A stretch of 64,000 bases of DNA from Gemmatimonadota bacterium (lineage in GTDB: Bacteria; Gemmatimonadota; Gemmatimonadetes; Gemmatimonadales; GWC2-71-9), in the NCBI GenBank assembly GCA_003169895.1, contig PNAE01000004.1, positions 2,604-66,603 of the forward strand, written 5' to 3'. The notes under the pieces are model-generated. The model saw only the letters and a list, made by a program, of their open reading frames with translations, was not told the DNA's origin and did no database searches. The position numbers and the translations under genes are program-made. Position 1 is the stretch's first letter. Every line of letters begins with the position of its first letter. Of this stretch, positions 1 to 7,820 are shown piece after piece.

Positions 1-22
1 GGGGGGGGGGGGGGGGGGGGGG
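1..22. other. 22-nt poly-G run at the window edge
   Basis: The window opens with 22 consecutive G residues and then changes abruptly to mixed sequence. A pure homopolymer of this length at an extreme end is more likely a contig-end or sequencing artefact than biology. No gene depends on it. Confidence 0.6.
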
Positions 23-718
23 TATATGCCATTATGGCAGTGGAGTGAAGGAGTCTTGCCATCTGGACCGAGCCGATGCCGGTGCCAGCCACGTTGCATC
101 GGCCTATACTCCTATTTTGGGCCACAGCCACAGGGCTTTGTGGTCCTTGGGGTATTAGAATGGGCGCTGCTGCTGGACTTTTGTACCCTTCGGTGTTTGT
201 TCACCCTGTCCCTACCCTATACTACCGGACTCTTCTGGTACACTACTACTCACCACTCCTTACCTCAGTTGACCACTACTGTGACTACGGGTTTGGGAGC
301 TTTGGATTCCTGCTGGACGATTGTCTGGCTGTTGACCTGCCTGTCCCTACATCAAGGGGGGAGTTGTTGCCAATCCCCATGCATCCCGCCTAGCACTTAC
401 ACCGCAAGCGCATCATCGGGGGAGCCCTTCGCCTATTTATCGGTTTCCAGCGCCGGCTAGGCTACTGGCCCAGAGTCTTCCACCTGGGAGCCTCTGTCAC
501 ACGCTGCTCGAGCTCGACCCTTATGGGATGACTACCCCAGGATCTCCAATCGAGCCCCTGCACTGGACTACCGGGCATCAAGGCAAGGAGCGCCAAGGTC
601 CGGGTTTGCCAGCGTCAGGGGTGTGGGAAGGCTGCTTCTACTACTTGATACGGCTACCATTACCTAGAGGAAGGCATTAGAAACTTGCCGTTGTATGGTT
701 CATAAAGAAACGTACATA
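23..718. other. gene-poor left end of the integrated element
   Basis: No gene is recognised here. Two overlapping plus-strand frames are open (26-460 and 76-393), but their products (rich in Ser, Thr, Leu and Tyr) resemble no family I know. The plus strand is pyrimidine-rich from about 180 to 350, with repeated CTACT/CACTACT words. The stretch lies downstream of the leftward RNA polymerase gene, so it could hold its terminator or a cognate phage promoter, but I could not define either. Confidence 0.35.
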
Positions 719-3259
719 TCAGGAGAAGAAGTAGGTGCTCCCGATGACCTGGCTTACGTCGAGGGTGCCAGGCTGCGGCGGGACAAGCGACGGGTCTACA
801 GCCCCCCCCTGGGTCTCGAAATTAGCACCCAGGCTAGCGAGCGGATCGTGCTGGATATAGAGCTTCGCAAAGGCCCGGCGCGCTGCCTGTGCTACGACCT
901 CGCAGTCAGCAGCCAAAGTGCCGTAAGAGTCATGCACCATGGCGAAGCATTCGACTCCGTCGCTCGATGCTATTTGGACGGTCAGCATGAGTGCGGCAGC
1001 ATCAAGCGAGTGAATCACGTTGGCGGCAACCGACTGGATCTGCTTCTTGACATTGACCTGATCGGTTTCCTTGTACGCCCTTGGTCTGTACTCCTTGCCC
1101 GCGAGCATCGTGCGGATCTGATCTGAGGTCAGCGCGAAGGCTCTCTGTGTTATGCGAAATCCCGTCGCCGGGACAGTCCAGCTAGCACACTTGTTTTCCT
1201 CGGCAAGTGCTTTGACCTCCGCTTGTAGCCAATCCATGCACGCGAACGCTGACTTGACATGCTCCTCCAACGAGTCCCGGATGATCCGTGCCATGAAGGC
1301 ACACGCATCGTTGAGATCCGCGTTGTCTGGATCTCCGGTGAAATGCTCCTTGATAGTGGCGTAGTTGTCCAAGCCAACCAGGAACTCCCTTATCTGCTGT
1401 GTGAAGCCGTACTGCTTCGACCCGTACCCAAAGGTCATCGTTGGGCGTTTGGTCAGCTTCCGCGAGATGATGCCAGTCTTCGCATGTAGGCCGAGCCACA
1501 GACCAGCCAGCTTACTCCCGGCGTCCGCTTCGAGGGTGATTCGATCCAGCACGGTAGAAGCCACCAGCCGATAAATGTCGGCCGGTCTGTCTTGAGGAAC
1601 CACGTTGACCGCTCGTCCGATTCCCTCGTCGCGGAGAAGTGCTGCAAAATGCTGCAAACCGTTACAACTACCGTCCTGGCTGACCACAAGGGAGCCGACA
1701 TATTCTTTGTCTTGGTCGTTGGCACGGATCAACCCCGCCCACTCGAAACAGAACGCGAGGAACATCAGAGGTTTGTCAGCATCCATCCACCAGCGATGTT
1801 TGAAGGGGTCATCAGCCACTGCGATGATCGCTGTGGAGGCACCGTGAATGCACGCGATACGCTCATCGAGCGTCATCTGGGAAATCTTCTTGCCGTCCAG
1901 TGTCTCGCCCAGGCAGTTCGCCCCATGCACCGCCAAGTAGCGAGCGCCAGCTTCATCCACCGGCTTACCGACTGCGAAGGTCAGCAGCGCACGCGATAGG
2001 TCGTCTCCCTGCGGTGTGAGATAGGATGAAAGCGGATAGACTCTTCCCCTGAAATCGAACGAATGCGGGAAGTAGAACGCGGTCTCGTGTTGAAACTTCT
2101 CGGCCACCCCGAGTGTGTTGAAAAATGCCCGGCGCACCTGCTTCCGTTTCAGGTTCTCCACTACAACCGCGTGCTTGAGTCCACGCCACTGTTTGCGGCT
2201 TGCCTCATTGACTGCAATGTCGTCCGGCCTCGCCGGGTACACCTTGAGTTCAAGCTGTGGAATGCCAGCCATTCCGCCACCGCGCGCCTTCAGCTCAACG
2301 ACTACGTCAAGTACCTGCCGGTTTATTTTCCAAGAAGACTCTTGAAGTTTGTTCACCGTGTCATACGCGATGCGTGGGGCCGATTGCGGCTGTTTGTCCC
2401 GGCGCACCATTGGAAAAGAATCCCGCTGCTGAAAGCGAAACCCGCCACGGACAGGAGGATTGACAACGGCTCCATCAGTTCCAAGGTTCGCAGGCTCCCA
2501 CCGTAGTGGAGGAGCTACCATTGGTAACACGACCGGATGGAGGCCTTCGAGGGTGGCATTCGCCTCTTCAATCCACTCCTCAGTGTCATCCGTGGCAACG
2601 AGGTGCATGGTGCGCTTCAGTTTACGTCCTGATCGCTTGACGGTCTCTACCACCTCGACCATGCCTGTTGTCTCCCGCAGCATATCAATGAGCTTGATGC
2701 CGACAAGCAAACGGTGTTCATCGGACATGGTCAGGTCTGAACAGTCGATCCCCGCGTACCTCATGCTCGCATCCATGCTGTCGGACATATGGCGGTAGTT
2801 GTTCGTGTGGAAGGACCGCACCTTGTAGTCGAACAGGTGTCGTGCGTCCTTCTTGAAGCGCCGGTAACGGAGTTCATCAAGGAGCATGCCGGAGAGGGCA
2901 CGTGCTATATCGTTGAGTTTGCGTTCGGTCCCAAGTTGGTCGAGAACCACCTTGAGCGTGAGATACGTCACTACCTCCGCGCCAACCAACTTGCACCATT
3001 TTGCTGCCGTGTGCCGCTTGCCACCTCCTTGCCCGGAGGGCTTAGCAACCATTGCGTCTATGGCCTTCTCCAAGCACTCACGCTTGATCGCCAGACGGAG
3101 CAACGCGTGCTCTGCACCTGTTGAGGCCGCAGCGCCTTTCTCACGTGCAGCGTCAAGCCGCCTCCGAAAGCGTGCTACTCCGTCAGCGTGTGCTACGTCC
3201 TCAAGCTCCTTCTGGCGCTTGAGAAGTTCTGTCCACGCAGCCTCCTCTGGACGGATCAT
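719..3259 (-). CDS. T7-type single-subunit DNA-directed RNA polymerase
   Basis: The 846-residue product is close to T7 RNA polymerase in length (883). All the palm and fingers motifs are visible: motif A DGSCNGLQHF (Asp about 529, equivalent to T7 D537), motif B KRPTMTFGYG (Lys 604, Tyr 612; T7 K631 and Y639), and motif C VHDSYG (Asp 777; T7 D812). It ends in YFFS, comparable to the aromatic C-terminal foot FAFA of T7. I chose the ATG at 3259 because it overlaps the recombinase stop as ATGA; the frame stays open further upstream but only inside the recombinase gene. The catalytic set looks intact. It would transcribe element genes from its own promoters, which I could not identify. GC is lower than in the genes right of 6.76 kb. 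Identity as a T7-like polymerase is very secure; its belonging to a phage is inference. Confidence 0.95.
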   Translation of the reverse strand: MIRPEEAAWTELLKRQKELEDVAHADGVARFRRRLDAAREKGAAASTGAEHALLRLAIKRECLEKAIDAMVAKPSGQGGGKRHTAAKWCKLVGAEVVTYLTLKVVLDQLGTERKLNDIARALSGMLLDELRYRRFKKDARHLFDYKVRSFHTNNYRHMSDSMDASMRYAGIDCSDLTMSDEHRLLVGIKLIDMLRETTGMVEVVETVKRSGRKLKRTMHLVATDDTEEWIEEANATLEGLHPVVLPMVAPPLRWEPANLGTDGAVVNPPVRGGFRFQQRDSFPMVRRDKQPQSAPRIAYDTVNKLQESSWKINRQVLDVVVELKARGGGMAGIPQLELKVYPARPDDIAVNEASRKQWRGLKHAVVVENLKRKQVRRAFFNTLGVAEKFQHETAFYFPHSFDFRGRVYPLSSYLTPQGDDLSRALLTFAVGKPVDEAGARYLAVHGANCLGETLDGKKISQMTLDERIACIHGASTAIIAVADDPFKHRWWMDADKPLMFLAFCFEWAGLIRANDQDKEYVGSLVVSQDGSCNGLQHFAALLRDEGIGRAVNVVPQDRPADIYRLVASTVLDRITLEADAGSKLAGLWLGLHAKTGIISRKLTKRPTMTFGYGSKQYGFTQQIREFLVGLDNYATIKEHFTGDPDNADLNDACAFMARIIRDSLEEHVKSAFACMDWLQAEVKALAEENKCASWTVPATGFRITQRAFALTSDQIRTMLAGKEYRPRAYKETDQVNVKKQIQSVAANVIHSLDAAALMLTVQIASSDGVECFAMVHDSYGTLAADCEVVAQAARRAFAKLYIQHDPLASLGANFETQGGAVDPSLVPPQPGTLDVSQVIGSTYFFS

Positions 3260-4923
3260 CGTGCCGTCACCCGCTGCTTCACGGTGTGCTTCGTTGCCGA
3301 TCGCTTCGCCGGTTTGCCCTTGGGCCAGGCATAGGTCAGCGAAGATTCGCCACCGTGTTTCCAATGGAATGTCATCTGTCCGTCTGTGGCGTCTACCACA
3401 ATGCCGGAGAACAGTTGACGTAACAACGCGTTGACCACAGCCCGGTCTATCTCTGGCTGACTCAGCGCCTCCTCCAGCTCCTCGCATTTCTTGGCGACGA
3501 GCGCGCCAGAAGTCTCCGTCTGTTGCCTGCGGAGATTCGCCAGGCGCTGACGCATTGGCGCATCCTGACTCTCAAGCTCGACTAGTCGCTCTTCTAGCGC
3601 CACGCTCGACGTGCCGCGCTGCTGTCCGCGCGCAATAGCGGTTACGACGTTCTCTATCCACTCTGGCAGTTCAAGGAGGATCGTTTCGAGGTTGTCGATT
3701 TCCCGGTCGATCTTGACAGCATCGGCACTCTTGCCGGAGGGAACGGTATTGAGTAACGCTGTCGCTTCGCGGAGGAAGGCGGTCTCAAGCGGGCCATATC
3801 GTTGTACTCGATACTTGCACCCGGCTCCTTCTCGGGCCTTGGAGCAAACCAGATACGTGCCGCCCTTCGGAGGTTCGCCCTTGTTGACTCTCACCAGTGA
3901 TCCGGCGCACAGTGGACACCGGCCAAGTCCGCCGAACAGATTACGCACGACTCCAGAGGCCGCGTGCTTGCCTCGCAGTGGCGTAGCTGTCTGCTGTAGC
4001 GACTCGACACGCGCAAAGTCGTCGGCGTCGATAACGGCCGGGTAATAGTCTGGGATCGCAGCGAGCGGCTTGCGTTGTTTCTTGCCCGCCTTCGTATACG
4101 TGAAGGTGTGCGGCGTCAGCGTGCCGACGACGGTTGACGACTTGAGAATCTTGTCGATGTAGGAGCGATGCCACCGCTCGCCACGCCCGAATACCGGCAC
4201 TTTCTCCTCATTCAAGGATCGGGCGATCGCGTGCTTTCCGATGCCTCGCAGCGTGTCCTTGAAGATGCGCCGGACAATAGCGGCACGTTCCCGATGCACT
4301 TTGATCTTGCCGGTTGCCTTGTCGAGCCAAAGCCACCCCGGAACTTTCGCCGTCAATTTTTCGCCAGCTTCGATCCGTCCCCGTTTGCCTACCCATGCCG
4401 CACTGAGTCGTGACGCCTTCATCTTCGACTCTTCAGCCCCCCGCATGTGAATTACAAACGCCATCAGGAAGCTCATGGGATCGTCGTCTAGACGCTCTTC
4501 AGTGTAGACCTGGTTATCGGACAGCGTTACGACGGTGATTCCTGCCTCGCACAGATTCTCCATGACTCGCACCGCCTTGCGAGCCGTCCGTCTGCTGATA
4601 CGGTCCAGCGATTCCACCAGGAGATAACTTCCGCGCTCCACCAGGCCTGTATTGACAGCAGCGAGGAACGCGCCGAGCTGTCCAGTCTCTAGGTTGCGGC
4701 CTTGGTAGGCGCTTACTCCTAGATCCTTGAACGTCAGGCGGTTATCCAGGCCGAGACCGTGGCGGCTCGCGTAGGCTTCCGCTAGCTGCGTTTGTCGGCG
4801 CTGGCTATCGCCCTTCGACTGCTCCGGTGTGGAGAAGCGAAGGTAGCTGTACGCCTTGGGCCTAGCCGTGGTCACTCGGGCGTTACCTGGCCGACCGCTT
4901 GGCTGGCTTCGCCGCTCGTTCAC
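3256..4923 (-). CDS. large serine recombinase (phage-type integrase)
   Basis: The product is about 555 residues. It has an N-terminal resolvase domain (YLRFSTPEQ with the probable catalytic Ser; ESLDRISRR with active-site arginines), a Recombinase domain (PF07508 type) around residues 180-300, a zinc ribbon (CPLC and a later Cys pair) near 345-395, and a C-terminal coiled-coil-like helix. This is the layout of phiC31/Bxb1-type integrases. The start is GTG 4923, inside the preceding gene; GTG 4875, just after that gene's stop, is an alternative that would still keep the whole catalytic domain. Its stop overlaps the RNA polymerase start (ATGA). The nearby broken comM gene is the likely integration target. 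Confidence 0.93.
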   Translation of the reverse strand: MNERRSQPSGRPGNARVTTARPKAYSYLRFSTPEQSKGDSQRRQTQLAEAYASRHGLGLDNRLTFKDLGVSAYQGRNLETGQLGAFLAAVNTGLVERGSYLLVESLDRISRRTARKAVRVMENLCEAGITVVTLSDNQVYTEERLDDDPMSFLMAFVIHMRGAEESKMKASRLSAAWVGKRGRIEAGEKLTAKVPGWLWLDKATGKIKVHRERAAIVRRIFKDTLRGIGKHAIARSLNEEKVPVFGRGERWHRSYIDKILKSSTVVGTLTPHTFTYTKAGKKQRKPLAAIPDYYPAVIDADDFARVESLQQTATPLRGKHAASGVVRNLFGGLGRCPLCAGSLVRVNKGEPPKGGTYLVCSKAREGAGCKYRVQRYGPLETAFLREATALLNTVPSGKSADAVKIDREIDNLETILLELPEWIENVVTAIARGQQRGTSSVALEERLVELESQDAPMRQRLANLRRQQTETSGALVAKKCEELEEALSQPEIDRAVVNALLRQLFSGIVVDATDGQMTFHWKHGGESSLTYAWPKGKPAKRSATKHTVKQRVTAR

Positions 4924-5500
4924 CAGTTAGCCCTTGCTTCTTTCCGGCCTGGCGTATGAGCCAATCCACATACCACGCGAGAGAGATAGGCGCGCCAAGC
5001 TCATCCTCTTTCTGAGCCTTGAGCACCTTCAATAGCTCGCTGGATTCGGGCGAGATAAGTGTAGATAGCTGCACCTTATTCCTGCTGACTGCCATGCCAG
5101 GCCTCCCTTGAGGTGACGCCACAAGCATAGTGGGGGTACAGTGCAAGCGCAAGCGATGGGCAGGCGCTTCGCTAGTAGCCTCCCGCTCTCGCTGGCTTCC
5201 CTGTGGCTCCTGCCCGGTCGGAGGGGCTTCGGGATACTCTCCTGTCCACCGGAGGGCTTGCGGATGGTGCTTGAGCCTACTGCATAGGCGCGTGATGCTA
5301 TCTCGCCTGCCCGCTCCCTTGCGCCAGTCAAAGGGGCGACTCCCAGGACAGCCGGAACGCCGCACCTTTGCCTTCGCAGGTGGCAAATAATCGGGGTGGT
5401 GTTCTGGGAGTAGATACGCCGGCATGGAGTCGCCGTAGCTAGGCCGGTCGAAGTCTGTAGCGGCATCGGAGAACAGCTCCACCGTGGCATAGCTAGGCAT
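4883..5500 (-). CDS. small protein with possible ribbon-helix-helix C-terminus
   Basis: The frame is open for 205 codons from ATG 5500, which has a purine-rich ribosome site (AGGGGAG) 8-9 nt upstream. An internal ATG at 5095 has an even better site (AAGGGAGG, 6 nt spacing) and would give 70 residues, MAVSRNKVQLSTLI onward. That shorter part has a strand, helix, helix pattern resembling ribbon-helix-helix (CopG/Arc) DNA-binding proteins. The region between the two starts is Arg/Pro-rich and resembles no family, so the 70-residue form may be the true gene or a second product. It overlaps the recombinase start by 41 nt. A repressor or excision regulator would fit the position but is not shown. 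Confidence 0.5.
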   Translation of the reverse strand: MPSYATVELFSDAATDFDRPSYGDSMPAYLLPEHHPDYLPPAKAKVRRSGCPGSRPFDWRKGAGRRDSITRLCSRLKHHPQALRWTGEYPEAPPTGQEPQGSQREREATSEAPAHRLRLHCTPTMLVASPQGRPGMAVSRNKVQLSTLISPESSELLKVLKAQKEDELGAPISLAWYVDWLIRQAGKKQGLTGERAAKPAKRSAR

Positions 5501-5501
5501 T

Positions 5502-5660
5502 TTAGCTCTCCCCTTCCTCAGTCATCCGCATGAGAAGTGGGGCGTCAGGATAGACCTTGCGAGCGGCGACCAGCCACACGTCGGACCAGTGACCAAACGT
5601 CAGCAGTCCGGAGGCACAGTACCAGTAGCCATCGACAAGAGCGTAGCCGTGGGCATCCAT
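5502..5660 (-). CDS. 52-residue hypothetical protein
   Basis: A short frame starts at ATG 5660, overlapping the previous stop as TAATG, and ends at TAA 5502. The product begins MDAHGYALVDGYWYCASG and ends MRMTEEGES; it is rich in Tyr, Trp and Gly. The next start (ATG 5500) follows the TAA at once, so the frame sits seamlessly in the leftward operon. That fit is the main reason to believe it. Function unknown. Confidence 0.5.
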   Translation of the reverse strand: MDAHGYALVDGYWYCASGLLTFGHWSDVWLVAARKVYPDAPLLMRMTEEGES

Positions 5661-6136
5661 TACTCGGCCCGTCCTTCTAGCCGGTCCACTAGCTCCTGAT
5701 ACCCTTCCTCTTGCATGACGTTGTAGACCGCAGCGTAGGCAGCCTGGACCTCTATCGTCGTCGGCTTCTCTCCCAGCTCGTCGGCGTAGGCATCTTCATT
5801 CTGGCAGCCCAGCACGTACACCAGCGCGGACAGGGTGTAGATAAAGGCGCTGTCCGCATCCTGTTCCAGCCGCTCCCGTAGCTCGTCCGCGTCGGTAATC
5901 TCCACAGCGTCTACGGCATCCCGCAGGTAGCCAAGTAGGGCCTGCTCCGTCTCGTAGGCCTGCCGGCAGGCGAGCTGATAGGCTACATGGTCCTTCCATG
6001 ACATCGAGCTACCGGCGTGGTCGTACCGGGCATCCCGCTCGATTACGGACCATGCCGTTGTCCGCTCCTCGGAGGTGGGGCGGGTAGGCGTCGTTTGGCT
6101 GCTGAGGCTGGGAGTCACTCGGCACCGTCCTTCCAT
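5660..6136 (-). CDS. acidic hypothetical protein of the integrated element
   Basis: The product is 158 residues from ATG 6136, which has GAGGG six nt upstream; GTG 6118, overlapping the previous stop as GTGA, would give 152 residues. The sequence is acidic and helical (residues 45-158, with many Asp, Glu, Ala and Tyr), with no membrane segment or known motif. It overlaps the gene before it and the small gene after it, as in a compact phage early operon. I do not recognise a family. Confidence 0.6.
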   Translation of the reverse strand: MEGRCRVTPSLSSQTTPTRPTSEERTTAWSVIERDARYDHAGSSMSWKDHVAYQLACRQAYETEQALLGYLRDAVDAVEITDADELRERLEQDADSAFIYTLSALVYVLGCQNEDAYADELGEKPTTIEVQAAYAAVYNVMQEEGYQELVDRLEGRAE

Positions 6137-6372
6137 TCGTCGCCCTCTTCCGGCAAGGCATAATCCTCGATATTGAACGGGACAGGCTCGCCCAGCAGCT
6201 CCCGCTCCAGTAGCTCCCGCAGGAAAGCCAGCTCTAGCAAGCGGTGGGCAAGGCTCAACGTTCCTGCCCGCTTCTTGTAACTGGCGAGAATCATTTCGAT
6301 TTCCTCGCGGGTATGGTCGCGGACAGTCTGCATGTAGAGGCGGGCTAGAAAGCGTTCATTGATCTCTTGCAT
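6115..6372 (-). CDS. 85-residue hypothetical protein, first gene of the leftward operon
   Basis: It begins at ATG 6372 with GGAGAG about 7 nt upstream (MQEINERFLARLYMQ). The product is helical and ends in an acidic tail (EEGDEWKDGAE). It is the first gene of the leftward operon that runs through the recombinase to the RNA polymerase. Its 5' flank has an inverted repeat that could be an operator. Family unknown. Confidence 0.6.
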   Translation of the reverse strand: MQEINERFLARLYMQTVRDHTREEIEMILASYKKRAGTLSLAHRLLELAFLRELLERELLGEPVPFNIEDYALPEEGDEWKDGAE

Positions 6373-6378
6373 GGTGTC

Positions 6379-6420
6379 TCTCCAGTAAGCAAAGGTGAAT
6401 CGCTAGTGGTCCACTGGAGA
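6379..6420. promoter_or_regulatory. dyad repeats upstream of the leftward operon
   Basis: TCTCCAGT (6379-6386) and ACTGGAGA (6413-6420) form a perfect 8-bp inverted repeat around 26 nt. Overlapping its right arm is a second dyad, AGTGGTCCACT (6405-6415). Both lie just upstream of the first gene of the operon. They may be a repressor operator or part of the recombinase attachment site. A possible -10 element (TATATC, minus strand, 6475-6480) lies further upstream; no good -35 is seen. Confidence 0.35.
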
Positions 6421-6734
6421 CGATGCGATACGCGAGAGACGTGCCACGGTGCGAGAGTTTCAGTAAGAGGTTGAGATATAAGAGGATGACACGATGAGCA
6501 CCGCAGGAACACTAGCGATACACTGGCGCATTGTGCGAGGATACCGCAGCGTATGCGCCACTAATCGAAAAGGGACAGATGCCAGCATGTACGTAAACGA
6601 ACGTCCGGCAATTGATCGGCGGGGAAGGACGGCTAGGCAGCGACTACCAGGCGGATCGAGGGCAAGAAATCAGAGGTGCAAGAGGCTCGAAACAGGACCA
6701 GTGAAACCGGTGGCGGCTAACTGACGGTATGACA
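6421..6734. other. gene-less stretch between the element operon and comM
   Basis: No convincing gene. A 76-codon plus-strand frame (6494-6724) is open, but the product is Arg-rich with no recognisable pattern and no ribosome site. The stretch is the outer flank of the element, where half of a phage attachment site would be expected. Confidence 0.4.
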
Positions 6735-6790
6735 ACGAGTTACAGAGGGGTCCTATCGTCCATAACGTCCTGCTCATCGGCCCACCCGGC
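6735..6790. other. probable attachment junction (attR-like) inside comM
   Basis: To the right of about 6761 the translation follows ComM closely ([14 protein letters not shown]). To the left the ComM pattern stops and an in-frame TGA occurs at 6721-6723. The change falls about a dozen codons before the Walker A lysine. Serine integrases leave hybrid half-sites at such junctions, but the exact crossover needs the uninterrupted comM or the other junction. Confidence 0.5.
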
Positions 6791-7657
6791 GCCGGCAAGA
6801 CCATGCTGGCTCGGCGCCTGCCCAGTATCCTGCCATCGCTCACGCTGGCGGAGGCGCTGGACGTCACGCGGATCCACAGCGTGGCTGGACTGTTGCCGGC
6901 AGGGCAGGCGCTGGTGTCGCGGCGTCCGTTCCGGGCGCCGCATCATACGGTGAGCTACGCCGGACTCATCGGTGGCGGCGCGATTCCGCGGCCGGGTGAG
7001 GTGTCACTGGCGCACCATGGGGTGCTGTTTCTCGACGAAGTCGCGGAGCTGCCGAGCAACGTGCTCGAGGTGCTCCGGCAACCCCTCGAGGATGGACACG
7101 TCACGATCTCGCGTGCCGCGATGACGCTGGGATATCCGGCGCGGTTCCTGCTGATCGCGAGCATGAACCCCTGTCCCTGCGGGTTCCTGGGCGACACCGC
7201 GCGACGGTGCTGTTGCCCGCCGATGGCGGTGCAGCGCTACCGCGCCAGGATCTCGGGCCCGCTGCTCGATCGGGTAGACATCCACCTCAACGTGCCGCCG
7301 GTGGCATACGACGATCTCGCGGCCCGAGCGCCGGCGGAGTCGAGCGCGGTCGTGCGGGCGCGGGTGGAGGCGGCGCGCGATCGTCAGCTGCACCGGTTCA
7401 GGCAGGTGCCGGGGATGTACGCCAATGCGCACATGGGGCCGCGCGAGCTTGGGCGGTACGTGCGCGTCGATGCGGCGACGGAGGCGGTGCTCAAGTCGGC
7501 GATAGTGAAACTGGGATTGTCAGCGCGAGCGTATCATCGGGTGCTCAAGCTGGCGCGGACGCTGGCCGATCTCGAAGGCGTCGAGGACGTGGGGCCGGGG
7601 CATGTGGCGGAGGCGATTCAGTACCGGGTGCTGGATCGGGGGACGGCGGTGGCGTGA
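6761..7657 (+). pseudogene. comM: comM, 5'-truncated by the integrated element
   Basis: The remaining codons give the ComM/YifB AAA+ module: Walker [14 protein letters not shown], Walker [12 protein letters not shown], the CPCGFLGD cysteine region, [12 protein letters not shown], and the Mg-chelatase C-terminal helices. Missing is the N-terminal S5-like domain, roughly 210 residues in the family. There is no start codon with a ribosome site; the first ATG in frame is at 6803, inside Walker A. ComM is a hexameric helicase that promotes branch migration during natural transformation, so the interrupted gene is probably non-functional here. The N-terminal half would be expected at the far end of the element, beyond the left edge. 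Confidence 0.85.
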
Positions 7658-7820
7658 GCGCATGCCAAGACGCCATCTCTCAGCGAACGCGGGTCAACGC
7701 GAGGCGGCGCCGAGTTCTCGGTCGACGCGGTAGCGGTCGGACAGGGCTGCCGAGAAGCATGCGACGGAGTCGGTCATGCCTCGCCGCGGTGCGAGTCGTT
7801 GAAGCCGATCCTGCACAGGG
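7658..7820. other. convergent intergenic spacer
   Basis: The spacer lies between the convergent comM fragment and the kinase gene. I see no gene and no clear rho-independent terminator. Confidence 0.4.

Noticed and set aside
26-460. Open plus-strand frames at the left end (144 and 105 codons)
   Set aside because: They overlap each other, have no ribosome site, and the products look compositionally odd (runs of Thr, Ser, Tyr). No family resemblance. Kept only as an unexplained region.
3260-3487. N-terminal extension of the RNA polymerase frame
   Set aside because: These 76 codons lie wholly inside the recombinase gene on the same strand and read as Arg/Gly-rich non-protein; ATG 3259 with its ATGA overlap is the better start.
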